From a bacterium (GTDB taxonomy: Bacteria > Planctomycetota > J058 > JAJDCP01), in assembly GCA_030428695.1 (NCBI GenBank), contig JAUIEM010000048.1:1-33813 (forward strand): a stretch of 33,813 nucleotides of DNA. Reading direction: 5' to 3'. The notes beneath the pieces were generated by a model. It was given only the letters and a program-made list of their open reading frames with translations, made no database searches and was not told the origin of the DNA. Below are positions 16,411 through 24,185 of the stretch, in pieces (the stretch's first letter is position 1; every line of letters begins with the position of its first letter). Position numbers and translations under genes: made by a program.

Positions 16411-18704
16411 TCGGGTGCCTCGAATCTCAGCGTGTAGCCCTCGAAGCGCCAGCGCAGACCGCACTGCTCGGCGATCGAGGTGAAGAGCTGGCGGGGGGAC
16501 AGCGAGTCGTCCAGCGCGACCGGCGCCTCGGGGTCGACTTCCGGACCGAGCCGCGCGGGCAGGTTGCAGCGCTCGCCGAGGACGGGGAGGAGCGCGCCGA
16601 GCGTGCCCTCGAAGCGCAGCTGCGGACGCGCGTCGTCGAGCCAGCCGCCGAAGGGGTCGGCGACCGCGGCCACGGGAGCGCCGAAGCTGACGGTGCCGTG
16701 CGAGAAATACCACCGGCAGCCGAGCTGGAAGGCGATCAGCTCACACATCGCGTAGAGCGAGGTGTCCGCGAGCCGCAGCTCCAGCGCCTGCTCCGGGTCG
16801 AGCTCCTCCGCCAAACGGAAGGACAAGCCGGTCACCGGGCCGAGGTCGGCGAGCACCCCCGCGACCGGCAGGCCGGTGATGTCGACGCTGAGCCGCGCCT
16901 GCAGTGCTCCGACCGGCAGGCCCAGGGGACCGCGCGGGAAGGGCGCCGGCTCGCGCAATGCGCTCTCGTCCGGATCGAACAGCACCAGCGCCCCGGCGTG
17001 GACGCCCCAGCGCAGGCCACAGACCGCCGCGATGCGGTCGAGAGCCTCGCGCACCCGAAGATCTTCGGCGTGCAGGGTGACGGCCATCGAGGCATCGACC
17101 TCCGGGCCGAGCACGATGTTCAGACCCGTCAGCCTCCGCAGGAATTGCGCGACGTCATCGAGGGAAACCCCGTCCAGGGCCAGCGCGAGCGTCTGGTCCA
17201 GCTTGCGCTCGACGGTCTTCGCCACCTCACCGAGCGGATCGCCCCGGTCGACCGCCACGACCTCGACCCGCACCCAGGCGTGCGCCGTCGGGCAGGCGAC
17301 CGGCAGCTCTGCGGCAGGCACCCGCGCGCGGCAACGGGAACCCTCGAAGCGGGCCAGCGGCGCCAGCGCGGCCCACTCCCCCGCGAGGCGCAGAGGCTCG
17401 CCCGAGGTGAAGACCACCGCGCCGTGCGCGTCGAAGACGTCGACGGTGGCGAGGGCGGTCCCGCCGTCGATCCCGCCCCAGGTCGCCCAGGGAGCCTCCT
17501 CGAGCTCGACGCATTCCCAGCCCTCGGGCCCCTCGAGGGGATCGCCCGGAGCGAAGCGGATCAGCGCCAGGCTCTCCGGATGCCAGCCATAGACCTGCAG
17601 GCCCTCCCGGAACACCGAAGCGTGCGCCCAGCCCCGCTGCTGCCGCGCGCCCGCGACACAACCGAGCAGGTCGAGCACCGCGCCGAGCGGCCGCGGACCG
17701 GGCGCGAGGGCCGGCATCTCCCGCGCGGCCAGGCCGGGCTCGACCGCGATCGGCAGCCCGGCCCGCTCCGCGAGCAGGGCGGCCTGCGCGCCGAAGCTGC
17801 CGGCCCGGAGCTCGGCGCGGACCGTCCGGCCCCACACGCCCTCGAAGGCCGCGCCCTCGAGCGTGTACAGACGCGCCTCCTGGTCGCGCACCTCCTCGCG
17901 CTCGCGCTCGATCATCGCGTGCAGGTGGTCGATCTCCTCTTCGTAGCGCTCGCGCAGATGGCGGATCTCCGACCGCATCTGGTCATCGAGCCGGAGGAGC
18001 TCCTCCTCGGCGCGCGCGAGTCGCGCGGCCGCGTCACGCAGCTGGTCGCGCCCATCGCTCTCGCGGGCGTCCAGGTGGTCTGCTCGCACCGCGAGGCTGT
18101 GCAACAGCCCGAGCCAGGCGTTGGCGCGCTCCGCGTCCGCCGTTCGACCTTCATCCTCGGCGCGGTAGGCCGCCTCCCGCGCATGCTCGGCCAGCGCGTC
18201 GAGGTCGACGCGGGCGAGGCTCCGGGTCGCGTCATGCAGCGCGTCCTCACTCGACTCGAGCTGCCAGCGCGCCTCGTACAGCGCGTCCTCGGCGGCGGCG
18301 AAGAGGTCCCGGGCCTCGTAGTAGGCGTCGTCGGCGGGACCGAACGCCGGCGCGGTGCGATCGATCCCGGCGCGGATCTGCTCGGCCTCGGCGAGCTCCC
18401 GCCGCGCACGCTCGAAGCGCGCGACCGCCTCCGCCCGTCGGGTCTCGGCCGCGGCGAGCGCATCCCGCCGCTCATGGACATACGTCAGCAGCTCGGTCCG
18501 CAGCGCGGCGAGCTCGGCCCTCGGTCCGCTTCCTCGAGCTTCCTCCGCGAGGGTTGCGAGACACTCCTCGCGGTGCTCCACGCTGCCGAGCTCGGCGACC
18601 GTGCGCAGCTCGAAGTGGCGTTCGAGCGCGACGACGAGGTCGATGCTCGCGTCCTGGGCCAGGGCGGTCGCGACCACACAGGCGAGCAGCAGTGCGCTAC
18701 GCAT
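16407..18704 (-). CDS. Secreted coiled-coil protein with tandem STN-like (secretin/TonB short N-terminal) modules
   Basis: 765 residues from ATG 18704, with GGAGGA upstream; longer reading to 18869 lacks a good start. A signal peptide (RSALLLACVVATALAQ) is followed by long heptad-like helices, about residues 60-300 (RERYEEEIDHLHAMIERERE). Three or four STN-like modules follow, each with a V/I-x-L-x-N or ITGLPVAGVL strand and a later GLRWxxxxGxLxxF strand. They lie at about residues 311-385 (weaker), 508-580 (SLDDVAQFLRRLTGLNIVLG), 601-672 and 691-765. STN domains mediate signalling or assembly contacts in secretins and FecA-type receptors. No secretin pore is present, so this is probably a periplasmic scaffold or sensor. 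It heads an operon with two small genes. Confidence 0.75.
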   Translation of the reverse strand: MRSALLLACVVATALAQDASIDLVVALERHFELRTVAELGSVEHREECLATLAEEARGSGPRAELAALRTELLTYVHERRDALAAAETRRAEAVARFERARRELAEAEQIRAGIDRTAPAFGPADDAYYEARDLFAAAEDALYEARWQLESSEDALHDATRSLARVDLDALAEHAREAAYRAEDEGRTADAERANAWLGLLHSLAVRADHLDARESDGRDQLRDAAARLARAEEELLRLDDQMRSEIRHLRERYEEEIDHLHAMIEREREEVRDQEARLYTLEGAAFEGVWGRTVRAELRAGSFGAQAALLAERAGLPIAVEPGLAAREMPALAPGPRPLGAVLDLLGCVAGARQQRGWAHASVFREGLQVYGWHPESLALIRFAPGDPLEGPEGWECVELEEAPWATWGGIDGGTALATVDVFDAHGAVVFTSGEPLRLAGEWAALAPLARFEGSRCRARVPAAELPVACPTAHAWVRVEVVAVDRGDPLGEVAKTVERKLDQTLALALDGVSLDDVAQFLRRLTGLNIVLGPEVDASMAVTLHAEDLRVREALDRIAAVCGLRWGVHAGALVLFDPDESALREPAPFPRGPLGLPVGALQARLSVDITGLPVAGVLADLGPVTGLSFRLAEELDPEQALELRLADTSLYAMCELIAFQLGCRWYFSHGTVSFGAPVAAVADPFGGWLDDARPQLRFEGTLGALLPVLGERCNLPARLGPEVDPEAPVALDDSLSPRQLFTSIAEQCGLRWRFEGYTLRFEAPE

Positions 18705-18847
18705 CGTCTTCCTCCACACAGGCATCGCCCGCCAGCATCGCGCATGTCCGCGCCCGGTGCAAATGGCTATCCGGCCGGCGAGAGCTTTGGTAGGCTTGGG
18801 GCCCGGGGGGTCGTCCCCGGTTCCCCATCCACAGCTTCGGAAGGACC

Positions 18848-19852
18848 ATGGCCCCCGCCCTACGCGCACGCTCGGTCGGCAAGAAGTTCCGGATCTACCG
18901 CAAGGATCCCGGACTGTGGGGCTCGCTGCGCGGCCTGTTCCGCCGGCGCTACGAAGAGAACCAGGCCGTGCGCGCGATGACCCTCGACATCGAGCGCGGC
19001 GAGATCGTCGGCCTGCTCGGGGAAAACGGCGCCGGCAAGACGACCTTCATGAAGCTCGCGACCGGGATCATCATGCCGAGCAGCGGGAGCCTCGAGGTGC
19101 TCGGCGCGGTGCCCTTCGACCGCACCCGCGAGTTCCGCCGCCACATCGCCCTGGTGATGGGGCAGAAGTCCCAGCTCTGGTGGGACCTGCCGGCCCTCGA
19201 CTCCCTGCAGCTGCTCAAGCGCTTCTACGAGCTCGAGGACAAGGCCTACAGCCAGCGCGTCGGCGAGCTCTCCGAGCTGCTCGGCACCGGGCACGTCCTG
19301 CGGGTGCCGCTGCGCAAGCTGTCCCTCGGCGAGCGGATGAAGGTCGAGCTGATGGCCTGCCTGTTGCACCAGCCCTCCTTCCTGTTCCTCGACGAGCCGA
19401 CCATCGGCCTCGACCTGGTCGCCCAACGGCGCATCCGCCAGTTCCTCCGCGACTACCACCAGCAGCACCAGCTGACGATCCTGCTGACCAGCCACTACAT
19501 GGCCGACATCGAGGCCCTGTGCCAGCGGGTCGTGCTGATGAACCGCGGCGAGAAGCGCTTCGACGGCAGCCGCGAGGCCTTCGCCTCGGTGCTCGGCAGC
19601 GAGAAGCTCCTGACCTTCACCTTCGCCGAGGCCCCGCCCCAGGACGACCCGCTCTTCACCGAGAACGCGGCGAGCTGGAAGGCCGAGGGCACCGAGGTCG
19701 AGCTCAAGGTCCCCGCCGAACAGGTCGGCGCGATCGGCGCCGCCATCCTCGCCCGCTACCCGGCGACCGCCTTCGGCACCGAGAAGCTGCCGATCGAGCG
19801 CGTGATGCACCGGCTGCTCGAGAAGCCCGAGCTGCTGCCGAGGTGCGTCTGA
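18848..19852 (+). CDS. ABC-2 exporter ATP-binding protein (COG4586 type)
   Basis: 334 residues from ATG 18848, preceded by GGAAGGA. The nucleotide-binding domain has Walker A GENGAGKTT, Q-loop region VMGQKSQLWW, signature LSLGERMK, Walker B FLFLDEPTIGLD and switch His in LLTSHYMADIE. The N-terminal extension (FRIYRKDPGLWGSLRGLFRR) and the QKSQLWWDLP block are typical of the uncharacterised ABC-2 family whose two permeases lie immediately downstream. It would energise export of an unknown substrate across the inner membrane; members of this family have been linked to antibiotic or lipid export. Only one base separates its stop from the next start. Confidence 0.92.
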   Translation: MAPALRARSVGKKFRIYRKDPGLWGSLRGLFRRRYEENQAVRAMTLDIERGEIVGLLGENGAGKTTFMKLATGIIMPSSGSLEVLGAVPFDRTREFRRHIALVMGQKSQLWWDLPALDSLQLLKRFYELEDKAYSQRVGELSELLGTGHVLRVPLRKLSLGERMKVELMACLLHQPSFLFLDEPTIGLDLVAQRRIRQFLRDYHQQHQLTILLTSHYMADIEALCQRVVLMNRGEKRFDGSREAFASVLGSEKLLTFTFAEAPPQDDPLFTENAASWKAEGTEVELKVPAEQVGAIGAAILARYPATAFGTEKLPIERVMHRLLEKPELLPRCV

Positions 19853-19853
19853 G

Positions 19854-20669
19854 ATGCGCGCGCTGGTCCTCGAAGGGCGCAAGCTGTGGCAGTCGATGCT
19901 GCTCGAGTGGTCGAAGCTGTTCGTGTACCGCTTCAACCTCGCGCTGCAGGTGTTCGGGCCGATCTTCATCTTCTTCGTGATCAAGTACTCGCTGTGGACG
20001 AGCATCTACGAGAGCTCCGGCGAGGCGACGCTCGGCGGCTTCACCCTCGACATGATGATCGCCTACCACCTGTGGGTGATGGTCACCTCTATGCTGCAGG
20101 TCTCCCACGGCTTCGACCGGCTCGCCGAGGAGATCCGCCTCGGGCGCATCTCGAGCTTCCTGCTCTACCCCTTCGACATGTGGGAGTACCACGTCAGCCA
20201 GTACCTCGCGCGGCAGTCCGTCCACGTCTTCATCGCCGCGCTGATGGTCGTCTGCCTGCGGGCCGTGCTCGCCGACGACCTGTCGCTCGCGGGCTGGACC
20301 GCGATGGCGAGCGGGCTGTGGCTCGGGCTGCTGGCGGGGCTTCTGTGGTTCTGGATCATCTACGTGTTCTCGCTGTTCGCCTTCTGGCTCGACGAGACCT
20401 GGACCCTGCGGGTGATCTTCAAGATCGTCAGCGGCTTCCTCGCCGGACGGCTGATCCCCCTCGACCTGTACCCGGTGTGGCTGGTGCGCATCCTCGACTG
20501 GACGCCCTTCCCCTACCTGACCTTCTACCCGGTCAAGGCCTTCCTCGGCGCCGACGTCGCAGTCGGCCAGGCGACCCTGGTGCTGCTCGGCTGGTCCGCG
20601 CTGGTCGCGAGCCTGGCCTGGCTGGTCTGGCGGTCGGGGATCCGAAACTACACCGCGGCGGGGATGTGA
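19854..20669 (+). CDS. ABC-2 exporter permease, first subunit (COG4587 type)
   Basis: 271 residues. Six hydrophobic segments are visible, with family blocks IAYHLWVMVTSML, IRLGRISSFLLYPFDMWEYH and a final LVWRSGIRNYTAAG. The R-LGRISSxLLxP motif between the second and third segments is characteristic of the paired permeases that accompany COG4586 ATPases. The start lies one base after the ATPase stop and the gene ends one base before the second permease, so the three are one translational unit. Substrate is not predictable from the sequence. Confidence 0.88.
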   Translation: MRALVLEGRKLWQSMLLEWSKLFVYRFNLALQVFGPIFIFFVIKYSLWTSIYESSGEATLGGFTLDMMIAYHLWVMVTSMLQVSHGFDRLAEEIRLGRISSFLLYPFDMWEYHVSQYLARQSVHVFIAALMVVCLRAVLADDLSLAGWTAMASGLWLGLLAGLLWFWIIYVFSLFAFWLDETWTLRVIFKIVSGFLAGRLIPLDLYPVWLVRILDWTPFPYLTFYPVKAFLGADVAVGQATLVLLGWSALVASLAWLVWRSGIRNYTAAGM

Positions 20670-20670
20670 G

Positions 20671-21471
20671 ATGGGGATCCTCCGCCGCATCCGCCACTAC
20701 CTGTCGGTCTACGCCGGCTTCGTCAGCACCTCCTTCGCCAAGGAGATGGGCTTCCGGGTCAACTTCTTCCTGTTGCTGCTGGTCGACCTGTCGTTCTACT
20801 TGATGAGCATCTTCAGCGTGCACATCATCTACGACCACACCTCCCACGTCGGGATGTGGAGCGAAGACGAGCTGTTGTTCTTCGTCAGCTTCATGCTCGT
20901 CGTCGACCAGTTCCACATGGCCCTGATCAGCGAGAGCTTCTGGCGGTTGAGCCCGGCGATCCGCATGGGGGAGCTCGACTTCGTGCTGGTCAAACCGATC
21001 AGCTCGCTGTTCCAGGTCTTCTTCCGCTACATACGGCCGGCGACGACCTTCCTCTTCCTGCCGGTCTGGATCCACCTTTTCTACCGGGCCTGGGCCCTCG
21101 GCTTCAGCTGGCCGCAGCTGCTCCTCCTGCCGCTGGTCCTCGTGCTCGCGACGCTGCTGCTGTTCGGCTTCGAGATCGCGATGAGCACATCGATGTTCTG
21201 GCTGCAGTACGGCCAGGGCGTCAACTTCATCCGCATCGAGCTGCAGAACATGAGCCGCTGGCCCGACTTCGTCTACCAGGCCTGGATCCGGCGCACCTTC
21301 ACCTTCGGGCTGCCGGTGCTGATGGTCGGCAGCCAGTCGTCGTACTTCCTGTTCTCGCCGACCCACCTGCAGCCGCTGGTCTACCTCGCCGTCGCCTGCG
21401 TCGCGGTGTGGACGGTGGCGATCCTGCTGTGGAAGCTCGGGCTGCGGCGCAACGAGTCGGCCTCGAGCTGA
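20671..21471 (+). CDS. ABC-2 exporter permease, second subunit (COG3694 type)
   Basis: 266 residues. Six membrane spans are predicted from hydrophobic runs (FFLLLLVDLSFYLMSIFSVH, LLLLPLVLVLATLLLFGFEI, LVYLAVACVAVWTVAILLWK). The blocks RMGELDFVLVKPISSLFQVF and SRWPDFVYQAW are hallmark positions of this permease family. Together with the preceding ATPase and permease it makes a complete heteromeric transporter. The gene closes the operon; a separate membrane-protein gene starts 63 bases later with its own ribosome site. Confidence 0.88.
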   Translation: MGILRRIRHYLSVYAGFVSTSFAKEMGFRVNFFLLLLVDLSFYLMSIFSVHIIYDHTSHVGMWSEDELLFFVSFMLVVDQFHMALISESFWRLSPAIRMGELDFVLVKPISSLFQVFFRYIRPATTFLFLPVWIHLFYRAWALGFSWPQLLLLPLVLVLATLLLFGFEIAMSTSMFWLQYGQGVNFIRIELQNMSRWPDFVYQAWIRRTFTFGLPVLMVGSQSSYFLFSPTHLQPLVYLAVACVAVWTVAILLWKLGLRRNESASS

Positions 21472-21534
21472 GCGGGGCTGGCTGTCGCTGCGGGCTTGGC
21501 GTATACCGGGGGAGGAACTTCCGGGGGAACTTCG

Positions 21535-22362
21535 ATGCGCCTGCTGTGGACGGCGCTCCTGTGCGCGGCCGCCTGCGTGCTCGCGCGGCCGCTCGCGGCC
21601 TGCCTGCACCAGCTCGTCGGCCACGGGCTGCTCGGCGAGGCGACCGGCGCGGTCGTCGACTTCGTGTTCGTCGACCTGTACGGGCCGGAGCGGCACGACG
21701 TGTTCTTCGCGGACCACTACCGGGACGGGTTCGGCTATCGGCTCGCCGGCTACTTCTCGGTGATCGTCGTCGCGCTGCCGATCCTCCTGTTCTGCCGGGT
21801 GTTCTTCTCGCGCAAGCTCAAGCTCGCGCTGTGGGCGGGCGCCGGCTTCGCGCTGTGCGACGCGCTCGTGCGGATCAGCGTCGAGATCTTCACCGGCCTG
21901 GGGGACATGGGGGAGGTCCTGCCCTGGCTGACCGAGCAGGCGATCATCCACTACGCCGCCGGCACCCTGTTCGCCGTGCTCGCCCTCGTCTCCGCCGACA
22001 CCTGGCTGCGCCACCTGCTGATCTCCGCGACCGCGACCAGCGGGGAGCTGCGGCTGGGGAAGCGGCTCGGCTTCCTCGGGCTGTTCGTGCTGGCCGTGCT
22101 CGCGCTGCAGGTGCCGGCGGTGCTGGTCAAGACGCCCGGCATCGACCGGCTCTTCGACGCGCCCCCGGCGGAGGGACTCACCCTCGCGCTGCGGCTGGGC
22201 ATCGCGCCGCTGCTCTTGCTGGGCGTCGGCTTCCGGCAACGGATCGCGGGGCTGCCGACGCCGCTGCCGATCGGGGCCGGGGTGCCGCTCGCGCTCGCGG
22301 CGGTGGCGGTCGGGGCCTGCGTGGCGACCCAGTGGTTCCTGGTCGCGGGGGTACGCTGGTAG
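21535..22362 (+). CDS. Polytopic membrane protein, unknown function
   Basis: 275 residues from ATG 21535, preceded by GGGGGAA. About seven hydrophobic segments are spread over the whole length (SVIVVALPILLFCRVFF, LGLFVLAVLALQVPAVLV, GVPLALAAVAVGACVATQWF). An early HQLVGHGLLG block recalls the HExxH zinc-protease helix of M50-type enzymes, but the spacing is one residue too long and the Glu is replaced by Gln, so protease activity is not supported. A GTATAC box 33 bases upstream could be a -10 element. It is not clearly part of the ABC exporter, and no family is recognised. Confidence 0.75.
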   Translation: MRLLWTALLCAAACVLARPLAACLHQLVGHGLLGEATGAVVDFVFVDLYGPERHDVFFADHYRDGFGYRLAGYFSVIVVALPILLFCRVFFSRKLKLALWAGAGFALCDALVRISVEIFTGLGDMGEVLPWLTEQAIIHYAAGTLFAVLALVSADTWLRHLLISATATSGELRLGKRLGFLGLFVLAVLALQVPAVLVKTPGIDRLFDAPPAEGLTLALRLGIAPLLLLGVGFRQRIAGLPTPLPIGAGVPLALAAVAVGACVATQWFLVAGVRW

Positions 22363-22370
22363 GGGCCGGC

Positions 22371-22889
22371 TCAGAGCACGCGCAACACCAGCAGCAGGCC
22401 GAGCACGGTCACGCCGAGCAGGATCTGGCCGACGAACACCAGGGCATCCCAGGTGAAGTCGATCACCTCGCGGACGATGCCGCGGCGCGAGGTCGAGGGC
22501 GGCGGCAGGTCGGGCGGCGCGCGCTCGACGAGGGCGAGGTCGATCGACAGGCGCAGGAGCTTGCCGGTCTCGAGCTCGACCCGCTCGACGACGAGCACCT
22601 CCCCCGACGCGCGCAGCTCGACCTCGTAGCGCCCCGGCGCCAGCCCCGCGAACACCACCGCCTCGTCGAAGGCGCTCGGGGCACACCACTCGGCGCCGGT
22701 CACGGGCTCGCGCACACAGACCTCGAGGCCCGCAACCGGGCGCTCGCGGCCGTCGTCCAGGGTCCAGAAGGGGCGCACCTCGATCGCGGCCTCGGGGCTG
22801 CGCACCTCGAGCGCGCGCATGCTGCTCGTGCGGACGGTCGCGCAGCCGGCGAACAAGGCCGCACAAGCGACAAGGCTGAGGCGCTGCAT
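22371..22889 (-). CDS. Lipoprotein with prealbumin-like domain and C-terminal membrane segment
   Basis: 172 residues from ATG 22889. A signal peptide with lipobox LFAGC gives a predicted lipidated Cys16. Residues about 30-125 form a small beta domain (GLEVCVREPVTGAEWC, then VVFAGLAPGRYEVELRASGE) like transthyretin or carboxypeptidase-regulatory folds. The C-terminus ends in a clear hydrophobic helix (VGQILLGVTVLGLLLVLRVL), so the protein may be anchored at both ends. It begins eleven bases after the pilin-fold gene and is presumably cotranscribed with it. Function is unknown. Confidence 0.75.
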   Translation of the reverse strand: MQRLSLVACAALFAGCATVRTSSMRALEVRSPEAAIEVRPFWTLDDGRERPVAGLEVCVREPVTGAEWCAPSAFDEAVVFAGLAPGRYEVELRASGEVLVVERVELETGKLLRLSIDLALVERAPPDLPPPSTSRRGIVREVIDFTWDALVFVGQILLGVTVLGLLLVLRVL

Positions 22890-22900
22890 CGGTTCCCCTC

Positions 22901-24064
22901 CTACTCGATCGGCGGACTCTCCGCGCTCGGGCTGCCGTCCAGGCTGAAACGGATCACCCCGGTCTCGTTGACGTAGAAGCGGCGCCCCTCCCCCGAGACC
23001 GGGAGCGCGACCGCTTCCCAGCCCGTGGCCGTGATCACGACGCTGAAGTTGTAGCCGCTCTTGGTGCCCTTCCCGAGCACGTCGCCGATCAGCCCGTGCT
23101 CGTACAGCTCGCTGAGCAGTCCGTAGTCGTTGACTCCATCCCCGTCGATGTCGCCCTGGAAGTACATCGCCTGGGACGAGACCAGCGTGCGCAGGCTCGA
23201 GATCGCGGAGGCCTCGTTCACGGCCGCGCGGGCGGGCCTGACCGGCGCCTCTATGGCATCGACCTCGGACAGCGGGGGATGGGCGCTTCCGGCCGGGGCG
23301 CCATTCTCGATGCGCACGACCCCCGACTGGTCGACGAACAGGTGGAAAGCCGGCGCGAGGCCCTCACCCGGCGTGGCGTGCGCCGTCCATCCCGAGGCGC
23401 TGCCGCGGACCGTGAAGGTGTAGCCCCCCTCCTCGCCGTCGTGCAGCTCCTCCGGGATCCAGCGGCTCGCGGCCAGGGTCGCGAGGTCGGCGGCGTAGCG
23501 CGCGGGACGCGCGCGCTCGAAGTAGGCCTTCTGGCCGCGGACGATCGCCTCGAGCTGCTCGGCGGCGGCCCGCGCCTCGGCGCTGGGCGGCGGATTCCGC
23601 AGCCCCATGATCGCACCCTGGAAGGCCTCCATCGCCGCTCCGATACGCTCTCCGTGCGCGGCGACGAGGTCGCTGTTCTCCTTGAGGGCATCGACCGGCG
23701 ACGGACCGCTGGCGATCTGGACCTTCAGGAACGCCGCCAGCCAGTCGCGGGCCCGGGCCAGGCGCGCCTCCTCCTCCTCGCCCCACAGCTCCCACGCCGC
23801 GATGGCATCGACGGGCAGGCCACGGCTCGCCCCCCCGAGGAAGACGGGCGCGGCCTCGGGGTGGTCGGGGAGCCACGCGACCAGGCGCTCTGTCTCGGCG
23901 ATGAACAGATCGATGTCCTCCACGGTGAGGGGAAGCTGGCTCATCGCCTCCGCCAGGGTCTCCGGCGTCGCCCCGTCGACGACCAGCTCGGAACCCGCCA
24001 CCTGCGCGGAGGCGGCTCCCGCAAGCCCCAACCAAACGACGATCCCGCACGCCCAGCTCTTCAT
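22901..24064 (-). CDS. Secreted protein with two pilin-like C-terminal modules but no prepilin helix
   Basis: 387 residues from ATG 24064, chosen because a signal peptide follows directly (CGIVVWLGLAGAASAQ) and the upstream extension is not protein-like. Residues about 20-165 are helical. Two related modules follow, each with a helix containing a Q-x-x-YF pair, a strand block and a terminal G-V-x-R-x strand. They are about 170-275 (IVRGQKAYFERARPARYAAD, YTFTVRG, LFVDQSGVVRIENG) and about 300-385 (LRTLVSSQAMYFQGD, SGYNFSVVI, FYVNETGVIRFSLDG). The second includes a DIDGDGVNDYG loop that looks calcium-binding. These modules resemble the globular heads of DUF1559/GspG-like major pilins, but the hydrophobic N-terminal methylated helix is absent. 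A periplasmic or surface role is likely. Confidence 0.75.
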   Translation of the reverse strand: MKSWACGIVVWLGLAGAASAQVAGSELVVDGATPETLAEAMSQLPLTVEDIDLFIAETERLVAWLPDHPEAAPVFLGGASRGLPVDAIAAWELWGEEEEARLARARDWLAAFLKVQIASGPSPVDALKENSDLVAAHGERIGAAMEAFQGAIMGLRNPPPSAEARAAAEQLEAIVRGQKAYFERARPARYAADLATLAASRWIPEELHDGEEGGYTFTVRGSASGWTAHATPGEGLAPAFHLFVDQSGVVRIENGAPAGSAHPPLSEVDAIEAPVRPARAAVNEASAISSLRTLVSSQAMYFQGDIDGDGVNDYGLLSELYEHGLIGDVLGKGTKSGYNFSVVITATGWEAVALPVSGEGRRFYVNETGVIRFSLDGSPSAESPPIE

Positions 24065-24091
24065 GTCCACCCCCCGAGTGACTCCATCTCT

Positions 24092-24097
24092 ACTATA
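24092..24097 (-). promoter_or_regulatory. Candidate -10 element for the pilin-fold gene
   Basis: TATAGT on the minus strand, 28 bases upstream of the ATG at 24064, stands out in an otherwise GC-rich divergent gap. No convincing -35 box was found at 16-18 bases. Confidence 0.35.
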
Positions 24098-24132
24098 GCC
24101 CCCGCCCGGCCGCGCCTCCATCCGCGCTCTGG

Positions 24133-24149
24133 GGGCTTGCAACAAGCCC
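24133..24149. promoter_or_regulatory. Perfect seven-pair inverted repeat upstream of the kinase gene
   Basis: GGGCTTG and CAAGCCC flank a CAA loop in the divergent gap between the pilin-fold and kinase genes. It could be an operator or a leader hairpin; no partner regulator is encoded nearby. Confidence 0.4.
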
Positions 24150-24185
24150 AGACAGCGCGCAGACTTGGGGGGAGCCGTTCGGGGG

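Noticed and set aside
21580..21640. Zinc metalloprotease (HExxH-like) motif in the polytopic membrane protein
   Set aside because: The sequence is HQLVGH: the two His are one residue too far apart and the catalytic Glu is missing.
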